A DNA stretch of 64,000 nucleotides, taken from Yponomeuta sedellus (lineage: Eukaryota > Arthropoda > Insecta > Lepidoptera > Yponomeutidae). Numbering within the stretch: the first letter of the stretch is position 1; each line of letters starts with the position of its first letter. The stretch covers positions 17,671,988-17,735,987 of the forward strand of contig OW203726.1 of assembly GCA_934045075.1 (NCBI GenBank), written 5' to 3'. Below the pieces are notes generated by a model. The model did no database searches and had not been told where the DNA came from. It saw only the letters and a program-made list of their open reading frames with translations. The position numbers were made by a program, and so were the translations under genes. Positions 55,188 to 64,000 of this stretch are shown in pieces.

Positions 55188-56126
55188 ATGGCTCATTGCT
55201 GTCTGGCAATGGCAAACCACTTTTTTTCTTGTATGTTGTCACTTGTCTACGAAGATCTTTGGGAGTACACTAGCACGACGCCAAGCGTTACTGATGAGAA
55301 AGCTGTAAAGAGAGATCAGAAGGCTAAGGCCAAGATAGGCATGATGGTGATACCTGGATGTCTTGTGCACATACGCCTTGCGAAGACAGCTAAAGAAGCT
55401 TGGGAGATGCTTAGACAGACATTCGAGGATAAAGGCTTGAATAATAGATGCCGCCTGTTATCCAGATTGGTCAGTCTGAAACTAGAGCAATTTTCGACGG
55501 TAAGAGCATATGTTACAGCTATGTTAACGATATCCCAGGAACTGAGAGACATTGGAAAGGAAGTCGATGATGAACTGTTGGCTGCCCTGCTACTCCAAGG
55601 TCTGACGGCGGAGTTCCAACCATTGAAAATGACGATTGAGAACAGTAATATAGAACTTACGTCTGACTACGTGAAGAATAAACTGTTCCAAATGGAAGAT
55701 GCATACTCAGCTTCAGGAAGTGGAAGTAAGACGTCAACGTCAGTACTATTAGCGAAGAAAAATAAACACAGAAAGAACAAGGTCAATACTAGCAAACCTA
55801 CAAAGAAAGTATTGAAGTGCTATATCTGTGGTGGGCCTCACAAATGTTACCAATGCCCTCATAACAAGAGAAAGGAGGAGACAAAGAAGGAAGTACATCA
55901 AGCATTTGCCTTGGGAATTGCGTGTGAACCTGCAGAAGATTGGGTGATCGACTCTGGAGCTTCAAACCATATGACGAAGACTAAAGCTTGGTTTAAGGAC
56001 TTAAAAAAGACTCCTAGACCTTTAAGAGTTATGTGTGCGGATGGAAACGAGGTACTGGGCGAAAAAGTTGGTATGGTAGTGTCTGACAAGCTGACGGTAA
56101 GCGATGTTACCTATGTACTGAAGTAA
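55188..56126 (+). pseudogene. Copia 1 gag and protease
   Basis: The open frame starts in non-Copia sequence; homology begins near YEDLWEYTS (UBN2-type gag). A zinc knuckle CYICGGPHKCYQC is one residue short of the usual CX2CX4HX4C. Protease active site WVIDSGASNHMT. The frame stops at YVLK, then resumes in the same frame with NLLSVNAIAKKGH up to the insertion at 56186. Confidence 0.88.
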
Positions 56127-56185
56127 GGATGTAATTTATTGAGTGTGAATGCGATTGCCAAAAAAGGGCATGTATTAGTGTTCAC

Positions 56186-58264
56186 CACAGAACATAAAAA
56201 AAGAGTAGAAGTAGTGACATGACACATTAGTACGAAAACCAGTGTAACCAAACTGATACACATAAACCAAACGTACACTACGAATGCCAAGCTGCCATTG
56301 GTAAATAAAGTCAATGCCGAAAAGGTGTACATCATAAAAGTTTCAAGTAAAATATGCACCTTTTCATAATGTTAACAATGATCAAAGTCAAATGACAATG
56401 ATGAAATTAAGGTTGACATTTTGTAGTAACGCTACTCTACACTAGATGGAACTACCACCGCGTCGGACCGAAAAGAACTTTTACCTAGTAAGACATAAAG
56501 TTCAAAATTGAAAAACAAGTACATTCTCAGTTTGGGATGGGACAATGCGAGTTCTAGTTTGTCGATAGGGTGAACCTATCGACAAATTATACAAACAGTT
56601 TAACACATTAATGGCCGAATACGAATACTGGTACCTACTGGTACCGGCTTTACTGGTAGAAAATGCATCTTTTTACATTATCTTTTGTGCAATAAAGAAT
56701 TAATACTAATAGGGTGGATAGATGCACAAATAAAACAATGTGGTAGATTTCGTAATATTTTAAAATGTTATCTCTTATTAAAACTAGCTTTAACCCGCTG
56801 CTTCGCCGGCGTTAGAAATTATAACACGGGAAATATTATTCTACGACTCAATTCAGATCTTTGTCTATCTGTACGCCATGTTTCATACGTAATACTAATT
56901 GATGATTGTACTAATATAATTTCATTTATACGCAGGAGTCTAACCTGGAAGTGAAGCACATTTTTTCTGGTATTGCTGCATCACATTAGTGCCACCTTCC
57001 GCCTTTTTTAGTTATTATGAAGTGTTCATTTCATGAATGCTCTGTAAATGGTAAATGAGTAAATGCTCTGAATATATTGTGCTCATCTTCGTTGGGAACC
57101 AATTTTGCCTTCTTATCGCTGCCTTCCATTTTAATTTCATATCCGGTTTCCCTAAGAAAACTAAACGAAAACTCACTTCCAAATTGTTTTGAATCCGAGA
57201 GGGTTGTTTTATTATTGCCTCGGTTTGCTGTTGTCAAAGGGGTTGAAGTATTAAGGGTAAATAGCAGAATAATAAAAAAACCATAAAACAAATAACATAA
57301 CAAAACAAAAATCTTATGCTCGCCAAGAGAACAACCACTCGAACAGGTAAACAGTAGTAAACTACTTAATGTTTTAAACTGAAGTAAAAAAAACCATATG
57401 AGTCGTTTTCGATAACCTCACTTTACATCTCGGTTGGAATATTTAAAAATGTAAGATTAAAATTACTTAGATAGTTTCTTAAATATTTCAGTCCCTGATA
57501 AACGGGTGAAGAAAAACTATATCGCAATCTAGCTGTGCTCATGTCTTGCATGTGCTCATGTCATGTCTTGTATGAAAAGTAATGTATGAGCTCCAATGAC
57601 AGTTTTCACATGCACAACGACCAGCCGGCGACCGGAGCTTATACATTACTACTTTACCCGGCCCGGCGACCGGACGGCGACCGGGTGCATATGAAAAGGC
57701 ACTTAGGAAGTAGGTATAAAATAACAATAATTATTTTACCTACTTAGACGAATTTATTGGAATTTACAATACCTAAGTACCGTTAAGTATGTATGACTAC
57801 TAAGTCATAGACAACTAATTATCGATAGATTTTTATCATGTGTGCCCCCATCCGTAATCGAGTAGAATTCAAATTTCGACAGAAATTTCTAGAGAATGTA
57901 CACTTTCTTCAATGAAAATTTAACTTTACTTACCAGTAAATAAAGGTGATTTCACTTTCTCATTTTCGCATTGCTTTCCGTGTTCATGTCATTACAAATT
58001 TAATTAAAAATACAATGAAATACGTCCTAAAGATGAAATGTTACGGCATGATCGGTATATTTTGGTACCCAACTTTTATTTTTGCTCTCTAACACAGCAT
58101 AACAAGGCATTTTAATAAAGTTTTCATCATTTTTTCTTTACTAGAAGCGCACGGCAACTGAAGTCAACAAAACTGTCACCGACTACGCATAGGCAATACA
58201 TTGCTTATGTGAGGCACGCGGGCACCGCCCACTTACGACTTCTACTCTTTTTTTATGTTCTGTG
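56186..58264 (-). mobile_element. TIR element 1 (2079 bp), P-like, nested in Copia 1
   Basis: Perfect 27-base terminal inverted repeats beginning CACAGAACATAAAAAAAGAG. Flanked by an 8-bp duplication GTGTTCAC (56178-56185 and 58265-58272); removing element and one copy keeps the Copia frame. A THAP-like first exon lies 154 bases inside the right end on the minus strand. No transposase catalytic core is seen; 56783-56960 is a dispersed LINE fragment. 8-bp duplications fit P or hAT elements; the THAP-like exon favours P. Confidence 0.85.
58027..58110 (-). pseudogene. THAP-like exon of TIR element 1
   Basis: ATG at 58110 encodes MPCYAVLESKNKSWVP and ends HAVTFHL before a stop. The spacing of MPxxAV, KNKS and VTFH resembles THAP zinc fingers, but the second cysteine is lost. 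Confidence 0.45.
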
Positions 58265-58272
58265 GTGTTCAC

Positions 58273-58610
58273 AGACACTGCGTGCGACATCTGTAAGAGT
58301 AACGAGTGCGAGGTTTACGGCGCAACTGTTGTGACAGGAGTGGCGGAACGAAGTATCTAAAAAATTAAAGACTGCTCATATGGTCCTGCACTAGCGACAA
58401 CAGGAGGTGAGCGAAATGACCAGGTCCTGTGGCATAGAAGGATGGGACATCTGGGATTGAGGAACCTGAAGTTACTAAGAGACAAGTTGGCAACTGGGGT
58501 GAGTTTTCCAAATTGTACACACAATTTAGACTGCATTTCATGCATAAAACGCGACAACCTTTTACAAATAAGGGTATAAGGGCTAATGAAATTCTACAAT
58601 TAGTACACTC
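58273..58610 (+). pseudogene. Copia 1 pre-integrase segment
   Basis: VLWHRRMGHLGLRNLKLLRD and CISC are the GAG_pre-integrase HHCC-type zinc motif. A frameshift follows, then the frame with EILQLVHS up to the second insertion. Confidence 0.88.
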
Positions 58611-58755
58611 CTCAGAACACAAAAATAAGGAGAAGTGCCTTGTGGGCGTGGCACTGTCGCCCAACGTTAGCCCATTTGGGCTAACCTCTGCGAAACTTTA
58701 AAATATGGCCGTCAATCGCTTCGCGCCAGCCGTCGTAGTAACATCTGAGAAAAAT

Positions 58756-58832
58756 GCATAATTGCGCAGTGATTACCTGCAGAAATCGCTGTGATACATG
58801 CTATTCAAAAACAGGGGAGTGTCTTTTCACCG
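58756..58832 (+). pseudogene. THAP-like exon of TIR element 2
   Basis: MHNCAVITCRNRCDTCYSKT has the CX4C pair typical of THAP domains; GVSFHR follows in another frame and is then cut by a donor-like CACCG|gtaaac. One small frameshift separates the two. The layout matches the first exon of many insect THAP genes. Confidence 0.5.
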
Positions 58833-59869
58833 GTAAACCTATTTTACTCACTATTTTCGTCTTATAAACTACGAAAAATCATAATTATAATAATTTTATG
58901 CGCAATGTGTATCACATTACTAAGAACATAAATGGGACGTATTTATTACATTGTAGTTACTCCACTGCTGGTTCTTTATAGGATTTTCGTGGAGGTTTGC
59001 TAACTAGGAAAAGCCAGCCCGCAGTGAACCGTAACGCAAAACTGATCATTGTTCAATGCGATGTTTCGAGGTACGGCCGCATGTATTTGCCGCGTAATGT
59101 CAAATTCACCAGTAAGTCAGCTGGAGACATAGTGATGGGGTAGTTCCTTTCTTTTCAGACTGATTAAGTATCGATATTATTGAGGCATTTATAATCGTTC
59201 GTCCAGACTTCCAAAATTACTAGAACCAATTATTGTAAGACGAGGTATCTAGTCTTATCGTCGGCTATTGCCCGCGACTCCATCTGCGTAGACTTCAGCT
59301 TGCGTTGCTAAGGAAGCTTTTATTTTAGTAGAAGGATTTTGTCTTGTTAAAAACAGGCCTAGCTTCAATCATGTATTTCAAAAAGTTTCTAATAAAGATA
59401 AAGAAAAATACGAAAGAAAAATGGATCAAAATACAGAGGGTATAACTGATTTCCTCTCAAATAAAGTACCATTTGCTCCATCTATTTTACAGAGAAGTGT
59501 TTCCAGATGCTAAAGTGGGGGAAAAAATATTTCCGTGGGAAGTTCCTACTTTGAAAATACCAGTAATAACGAGTTCCATAAAGGTTGAGGTACCAGTATA
59601 TTTAAAATCACGATAAAATTTCACATGGTTTAGAATATTCAATTATCACTTTATTCTAATCTTCATTTCATATGGACGACGCATAACTCTCCAAAAGAAA
59701 TTGTTTCTAAAGAAACAAATCAGGTGATGTGGTTGTGGTACTAAATCATAGTCTTATATATTTAATTTTTTATGAGCGTTATGTTATATTATAAATGAAA
59801 TTCGATTATGTAATGAAAAACAAGTTAAAGCATTTTCAGTATTTTAATAATTTATTTACCATTTTAGAT

Positions 59870-60090
59870 CCGACAAGTTCTCGAATGGAGACCACAATAT
59901 GGTATGTCGGTACTTGCTTATATGTAATATCGGCAAGTGCAGCGTCGGACGACAAGATGGAGAGAAGATCTCATCCTAGTCGAAGGAAGACGCTCGATGT
60001 AAGCCGCTTTCAACTGGTCTTTTTGGAAATCCATGGAGGAGGCCTATGTCCAGCAGTGGATATCTTGTGGCTGAATGATGACGATAATGA
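59870..60090 (+). mobile_element. RTE-like LINE 3' fragment inside TIR element 2
   Basis: GACAAGATGGAGAGAAGATC, then GGAGGAGGCCTATGTCCAGC and AGTGGATATCTTGTGGCTGA: the usual lepidopteran RTE tail. Confidence 0.7.
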
Positions 60091-61178
60091 AAATATTCTC
60101 TGTAGGATTTCAGTCGGATGCTGATTTTATTATTTAATCTATATATGTTTCGAAAGTTTCATTGTAATTTTTTTTGACAAGCTTACAAAAGTTCTTCCTA
60201 TTTACTGTATTTTTAATTAGGAAGTTACTTTATTTACAGGCCCATGATACATTTCAATCACAGCCATAAACATATTCTTTACTTAATCCTTATAATCCAA
60301 GCGTGGCTACTGATTTCCAATATATCGCTGTTACTCAGACAAGTGGCAATTTCTTCAGAAAAATTGTTGTTTTTCGAGTTTATACATGTGTTTATTCTAT
60401 TTTTTATATAGCTGGGTGAATTATTTTCAGAGAATGAGAAAGTAATTGCTATTGTATTCTTAAAAAGTCAGCACTTCATTCTTTCACCCAACAAAAACTG
60501 CTGTTAATTTACAGAGTCCTAACAGGTTACCAATATTTAAAGCCAATTTGTAAATGGTAATGTTAGTGCATTTCACGTTACATTGGGATTCATATACTAA
60601 ATAAAATACAAAGAAATATCCAAGATCCAGGTACAAATGCGTCCCTGACCGTGGACATGCTCTTCACACAAATATTAGTTCTTTCCATTACCAGGATTTT
60701 AACCCAGAAGACCTAGCTTTCTGGACAGAGTCACTACCAAGTATGCTTCAGTGGTTTTCTGTCCAACAAATTTAACATATCGTATTAGTATACAGTACAG
60801 GGGTCATCATCATTATCAAAATAATCAAATTCTATATCAGTAGAAAGCCAAGTTTGCGTCTTTATCATACACTGAAGCCACAAATACTGACAAAAAGACA
60901 CGTAGGTATTTAATAAATATTTACATTTCACAGGACAGTAAATTTAAATAGCATTATTTGTTTTAGTAATATTGTTTTTGTAAATTTAACATGCTCTGTT
61001 TTTTGTATTATCCCAACACGAAGTATACTGTTAATAAATGAATAACCTCTCATCGGATAATTTTATCGATAGATGTATTATTTGATACAAGTGTTCCATC
61101 CCTAAGGAGTTCACCGACGCTGTTGTTTACGTGTATGAGTGTATTCGTACAATTGTTTTTCATAGTGTGCGAACCAAT

Positions 61179-61180
<2 letters not shown>

Positions 61181-61208
<28 letters not shown>
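61181..61208. repeat. (GATA)7 microsatellite
   Basis: Seven perfect GATA units inside TIR element 2. Confidence 0.9.
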
Positions 61209-61209
<1 letters not shown>

Positions 61210-61490
61210 ACCATTTATTTGCATTTTCACACACACATAACACGTATATAACACAAAGAATAAAATAAAAAGATGAAAGCAACAAAACAGACACAGAAAA
61301 CAAGAACATCCATTTTAATTAAAAGATTAGAACGCTAGTAAATAACTGGACAGACGTGTGCGTGAACCTTATATTTACAATATTGTGCATGTAATGAAAA
61401 CGCACACATATTCAAAAGTGGCGACAGCGGTATCGGACTTATTTCGCGGCTAGGGCATATCTCCTTCTTTCTATGATCTGAGGTACACTC

Positions 61491-62692
61491 GGATGTATGC
61501 AACCCAACGCGAGTCTCGAGAATTTTAGTGAAAACCTTTATTTTGTTACATTTATTGATGATTTATTGCGCAAGACTTTTGTATACTTTTTGAAACAAAA
61601 GAGTGAAAAAAAATAGTATAAAAGAGTGATGTTTTTGAAAAGTTTAAGGAGTTTCAATTTTATGCGGAAAATCAGACCGGCAAGAACATCAAGATCTTGA
61701 GGTCAGATAATGGCACGGAATATGTCAACAAAAGGATAGATGGCTACCTGAAGGCGACCGGGATTCACCATCAGCTGACTGTTGATTACAAGCCAGAACA
61801 AAACGGACTAGCGGAGAGGTCGAATCGCACTATTTGCGAGAAATCCAGAAGCATGCTGCAAGATTCTGGATTACCTCAACGATTCTAGGCAGAGGCTGTC
61901 CATCATGCAGTATACTTGAAGAACAGATCACCAACCATTGCGGTGCGCAACATGACACCTGAAGAGAAATGGTCTGGTCAGAAATGTGATCTGAATATAG
62001 TGAGGACATTTGGGTGCAAAGCTTTTATGCACATCCCAAGTCAGAAGAGGACCAAGCGGGATGCGAAGAGCAGAGAGTTATTCCACACCGGCTTCTGTGA
62101 TAATGCGAAAGCATACCGCCTGATAGAACCTGCAACAGGAAAACAATTTAAGGCAAGGAATGTAGTATTCCTGGAAAATAGCAAATACACGGATGGAGTG
62201 GATTCAGAAGATAACTTAGTGGAGTTCATGTCATTTCCTGAAAGCTAACCAGACAGAAACGCAGAAGAGACTGCTGATTTGCCCATGCGAAATGAGAATC
62301 TAGATGAAAATCCTGTAAATACTGAAGTGATAATTGAAACTTATGAGACTGAGAGTCCAGTCATTCAAGAGGAACAACGGGAACCAGAACCCGAGGTTCA
62401 TCAACCAGTTATTAAGGTTGAAAAAACAGAAATTTTTGAGGATTGTGAACCACCGGAAGAGGATTCTGAAAGCGTGGAGCAAGGAACAGAAAGGAGATAT
62501 CCGCTGAGAGATAGGAAACCAAGGGAGTTTCCAGACTACGTTCTGTACCAAGCAGCTGATTCAGAACCAGATCCCTTGACAATTCGTGAAGCATTATCCA
62601 GATCAGACAGTAAGCAATGGAGAGCTGCTATTCAGGAGGAGCTTGATGCTTTAAAGAAGAATGGTACCTGGATACTGATGAGTTTTTACTTT
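61491..62692 (+). pseudogene. Copia 1 integrase core and start of reverse transcriptase
   Basis: TFIDDLLRKTFVYFLKQK (around 61555) starts the core; LRSDNGTEYVN and GLAERSNRTICEKSRSML hold the second Asp and the catalytic Glu region. Integrase C-terminus to 62248, an acidic linker, then WRAAIQEELDALKKNGTW, the lead-in to the polymerase. A repeated AAAGAGTGA near 61590-61625 marks a small duplication that breaks the frame; TAG replaces a Trp codon near 61886. Confidence 0.88.
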
Positions 62693-62731
62693 TAAGTTAT
62701 TGTCTATGGTTTGTACCCTTGGTTACTAAGT

Positions 62732-62871
62732 TGTTGATTGTTCTGTCTTGTCTGATATGTAGGAGTTGGAAAATATATTATGCGGTGTACGTACAAGAAA
62801 TATGGTTTTAATGTTAACAATTAGGAATGTGGAGACTTCCGCTAGTGAGTAATATATACATAGTTTCAACA
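62732..62871 (+). repeat. 5' LTR of Copia element 2
   Basis: The right end TTTCAACA at 62871 abuts the primer binding site. The left end is either TGTTGA at 62732 (perfect inverse of TCAACA, giving 140 bp) or near 62676-62679, where homology of Copia 1 to reverse transcriptase stops (about 195 bp). A TATA-like AAATATATTA lies at 62771. Confidence 0.65.
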
Positions 62872-62884
62872 GGTTATGGGCTGC
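62872..62884 (+). other. Primer binding site of Copia element 2
   Basis: GGTTATGGGCTGC directly after CAACA. Drosophila copia has GGTTATGGGC at the same place and is primed by an internal half of initiator tRNA-Met. Confidence 0.85.
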
Positions 62885-63012
62885 CCCATATTCCTTATTT
62901 TCCGTGATTCGGATAAAAATACACCCAAATTTACGATGAATTTTTTTTTTATTAAAACACTTTAAATAGAGTTTTTACAGCAAAAAAAAAAACAAACCTA
63001 CAAGAGCAAAAT

Positions 63013-63966
63013 ATGGCTCAATTGAAGATACAAAATGTAGTTTGTCGGTTAGAAGATGGAAACGATTTCCACAATTGGAAATTTAGAGTAGAATTATTAC
63101 TGGAGGAGAAAGGCCTTGGTGATATAGTGGCCTGTGCTGATGTAAAGGAAAATGATAAAATAAAGGATGCACAAGCGAGATCTCTGATAGTACAGTGCAT
63201 AGGAGATACATTTTTGGAAATTGTAAAAGGGTGCAAAAGTTCAAAAGATATGATGAATTCTTTAGAAAATATCTTTACAAGAAGAAGTATTATGAACAAA
63301 TATAATTTGAAAAAGAAGCTAATCGAGTTGAAGTGCGAAGACAACGAAAAATTGCAAAATTTCTTTTTGAAATTTGACAAGCTGATGAGTGACATTGAAG
63401 TAATGACAAAAATGGATGAATCTGATAAAGTGGTACATTTGCTACTCGCCTTACCCGGAAAATACAATAATGTTACGACAGCCTTAGAAGCAATGAATGA
63501 AGAACTGACTTTAGAAAAGACAAAAAGGACATTACTTGATGCAGAAATTAGACTGGATGACATGATTACACCAAACCAGGACAGTGCGTTCAATATAGAG
63601 TGCTGGAACTGCAATGAAAAAGGACACACTGCAAGATATTGTCACAAAAATGTTCAAAACAGACAGTATTTTGAGGAAAGGAGGAGGAGCAGGAGAACAG
63701 GAGCTTCTGTTCGAGGTGGTGGTGAGCCATATAGAGCATGTACATCGAGGGATGATGCAATAATAGTCCATGAAGAAACCACAGAGGAAGTGGGCTGTAT
63801 GATTGATGGAGAGTTCAATTTAACTTGTGAGGCAATTTTTGATCGATCAATTTCCTTTGTAGTAGATTCTGGTGCATCTCAAAATTTTATATCCGATATT
63901 TATACACAATATAAAGTTAATATGTATGACCAATATAAAGAATTTAGAACATCCCATAAAAATTAA
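63013..63966 (+). pseudogene. Copia 2 gag and start of protease (frameshifted)
   Basis: MAQLKIQNVVCRLEDGNDFH and NWKFRVELLLEEKGL begin a typical Copia gag. Residues about 80-160 are the gag_pre/UBN2 domain, then a complete zinc knuckle CWNCNEKGHTARYC (CX2CX4HX4C) and the protease active site VVDSGASQNF. The frame ends in TAA at 63966, but the next frame continues with INTANGEKLFAYQ to the window end, so a single indel near 63945 disrupts an otherwise long frame. Less decayed than Copia 1, hence younger. The rest lies outside the window. Confidence 0.85.
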
Positions 63967-64000
63967 CACGGCTAATGGTGAAAAATTATTTGCATATCAA

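Larger units (their letters stand above)
58611..61482 (+). mobile_element. TIR element 2 (2872 bp), P-like, nested in Copia 1
   Basis: Imperfect terminal inverted repeats: CTCAGAACACAAAAATAAGG at the left, CTCAGATCATAGAAAGAAGG inverted at the right; similar in pattern to element 1. Flanked by an 8-bp duplication GTACACTC (58603-58610 and 61483-61490). A THAP-like exon begins 145 bases from the left end. Inside: an RTE fragment (59870-60090) and a (GATA)7 run; 60130-61180 holds nothing I recognise. The length is close to that of the Drosophila P element, but no transposase core is visible. Confidence 0.82.
55230..62675 (+). mobile_element. Decayed Copia element 1, twice interrupted
   Basis: Pieces in the right order: gag and protease (55230-56185), end of protease and pre-integrase (58273-58610), integrase core and the first residues of reverse transcriptase (61491-62675). 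They become continuous when two insertions with 8-bp target duplications are removed. The element has nonsense codons after the protease, before the pre-integrase zinc region and in the integrase, plus frameshifts near 58545 and 61600. The 5' LTR, primer site and first part of gag are absent; the 3' part is cut off by a second Copia element. Copia elements are LTR retrotransposons; this copy cannot be active. Confidence 0.9.

Noticed and set aside
57077..57303. Overlapping ORFs on both strands inside TIR element 1 as transposase
   Set aside because: Neither shows a catalytic motif of P, hAT or other transposases.
63018..63629. 203-codon minus-strand ORF
   Set aside because: Exact antisense shadow of Copia 2 gag; Ser/Phe-rich composition is the typical mirror of a Lys/Glu-rich frame.

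Overview
This is a stretch of insect nuclear genome, almost certainly lepidopteran: it is AT-rich, its genes are split by introns with GT-AG boundaries, and its non-coding space is packed with short repeats (tRNA-derived and 5S-rRNA-derived SINEs, LINE tails, MITEs, Copia elements). Two host genes can be reconstructed exon by exon with consistent splice phase, and they converge tail to tail.

Left, + strand (2035-12088): the 3' six exons of a FLASH/CASP8AP2-like gene (histone mRNA 3'-end processing scaffold). The assignment rests on a short N-terminal coiled-coil signature, followed by a long Arg/Asp/His-rich low-complexity exon and a long acidic/Ser-rich last exon. Its 5' end lies outside the window.

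Centre and right, - strand (24013-50817): a complete Keap1 gene, the BTB-BACK-Kelch adaptor that targets the CncC/Nrf2 stress transcription factor to Cullin-3. Thirteen coding exons give 663 residues with an open frame, a start codon preceded by an in-frame stop, and all six Kelch blades. Exact antioxidant-response-element 10-mers lie upstream of the start (51141-51150) and in the fourth-largest intron region (45131-45140), which suggests feedback by CncC-Maf.

Between the two genes lies a 7.2 kb direct tandem duplication (10724-17929 and 17941-25146, offset 7217) with no difference that I could find by eye. It copies the last part of the FLASH terminal exon and the whole last exon of Keap1. 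Because the genes converge, both still have an intact copy, while the centre holds a headless FLASH fragment and a second usable Keap1 terminal exon. An 11-bp filler marks the junction. Keap1 also carries, in the intron after the first Kelch exon, about five decayed tandem copies of that exon at a roughly 211-bp period, four of them keeping a 5' splice site.

Right end (53-64 kb): transposon territory. A decayed Copia element (from about 55.2 kb to 62.68 kb) is interrupted by two related TIR elements of 2079 and 2872 bp, each flanked by a perfect 8-bp target duplication and each with a THAP-like first exon about 150 bp from one end, in opposite orientations. A second, younger Copia element, with the internal initiator-tRNA-type primer binding site, begins inside the reverse transcriptase of the first and runs off the window. 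Elsewhere a 545-bp TIR element sits inside a SINE with a TGTG duplication, and a series of perfect hairpins with unrelated sequences is scattered through Keap1 introns. I saw no functional tRNA or rRNA gene, no CRISPR array and no prokaryotic features.
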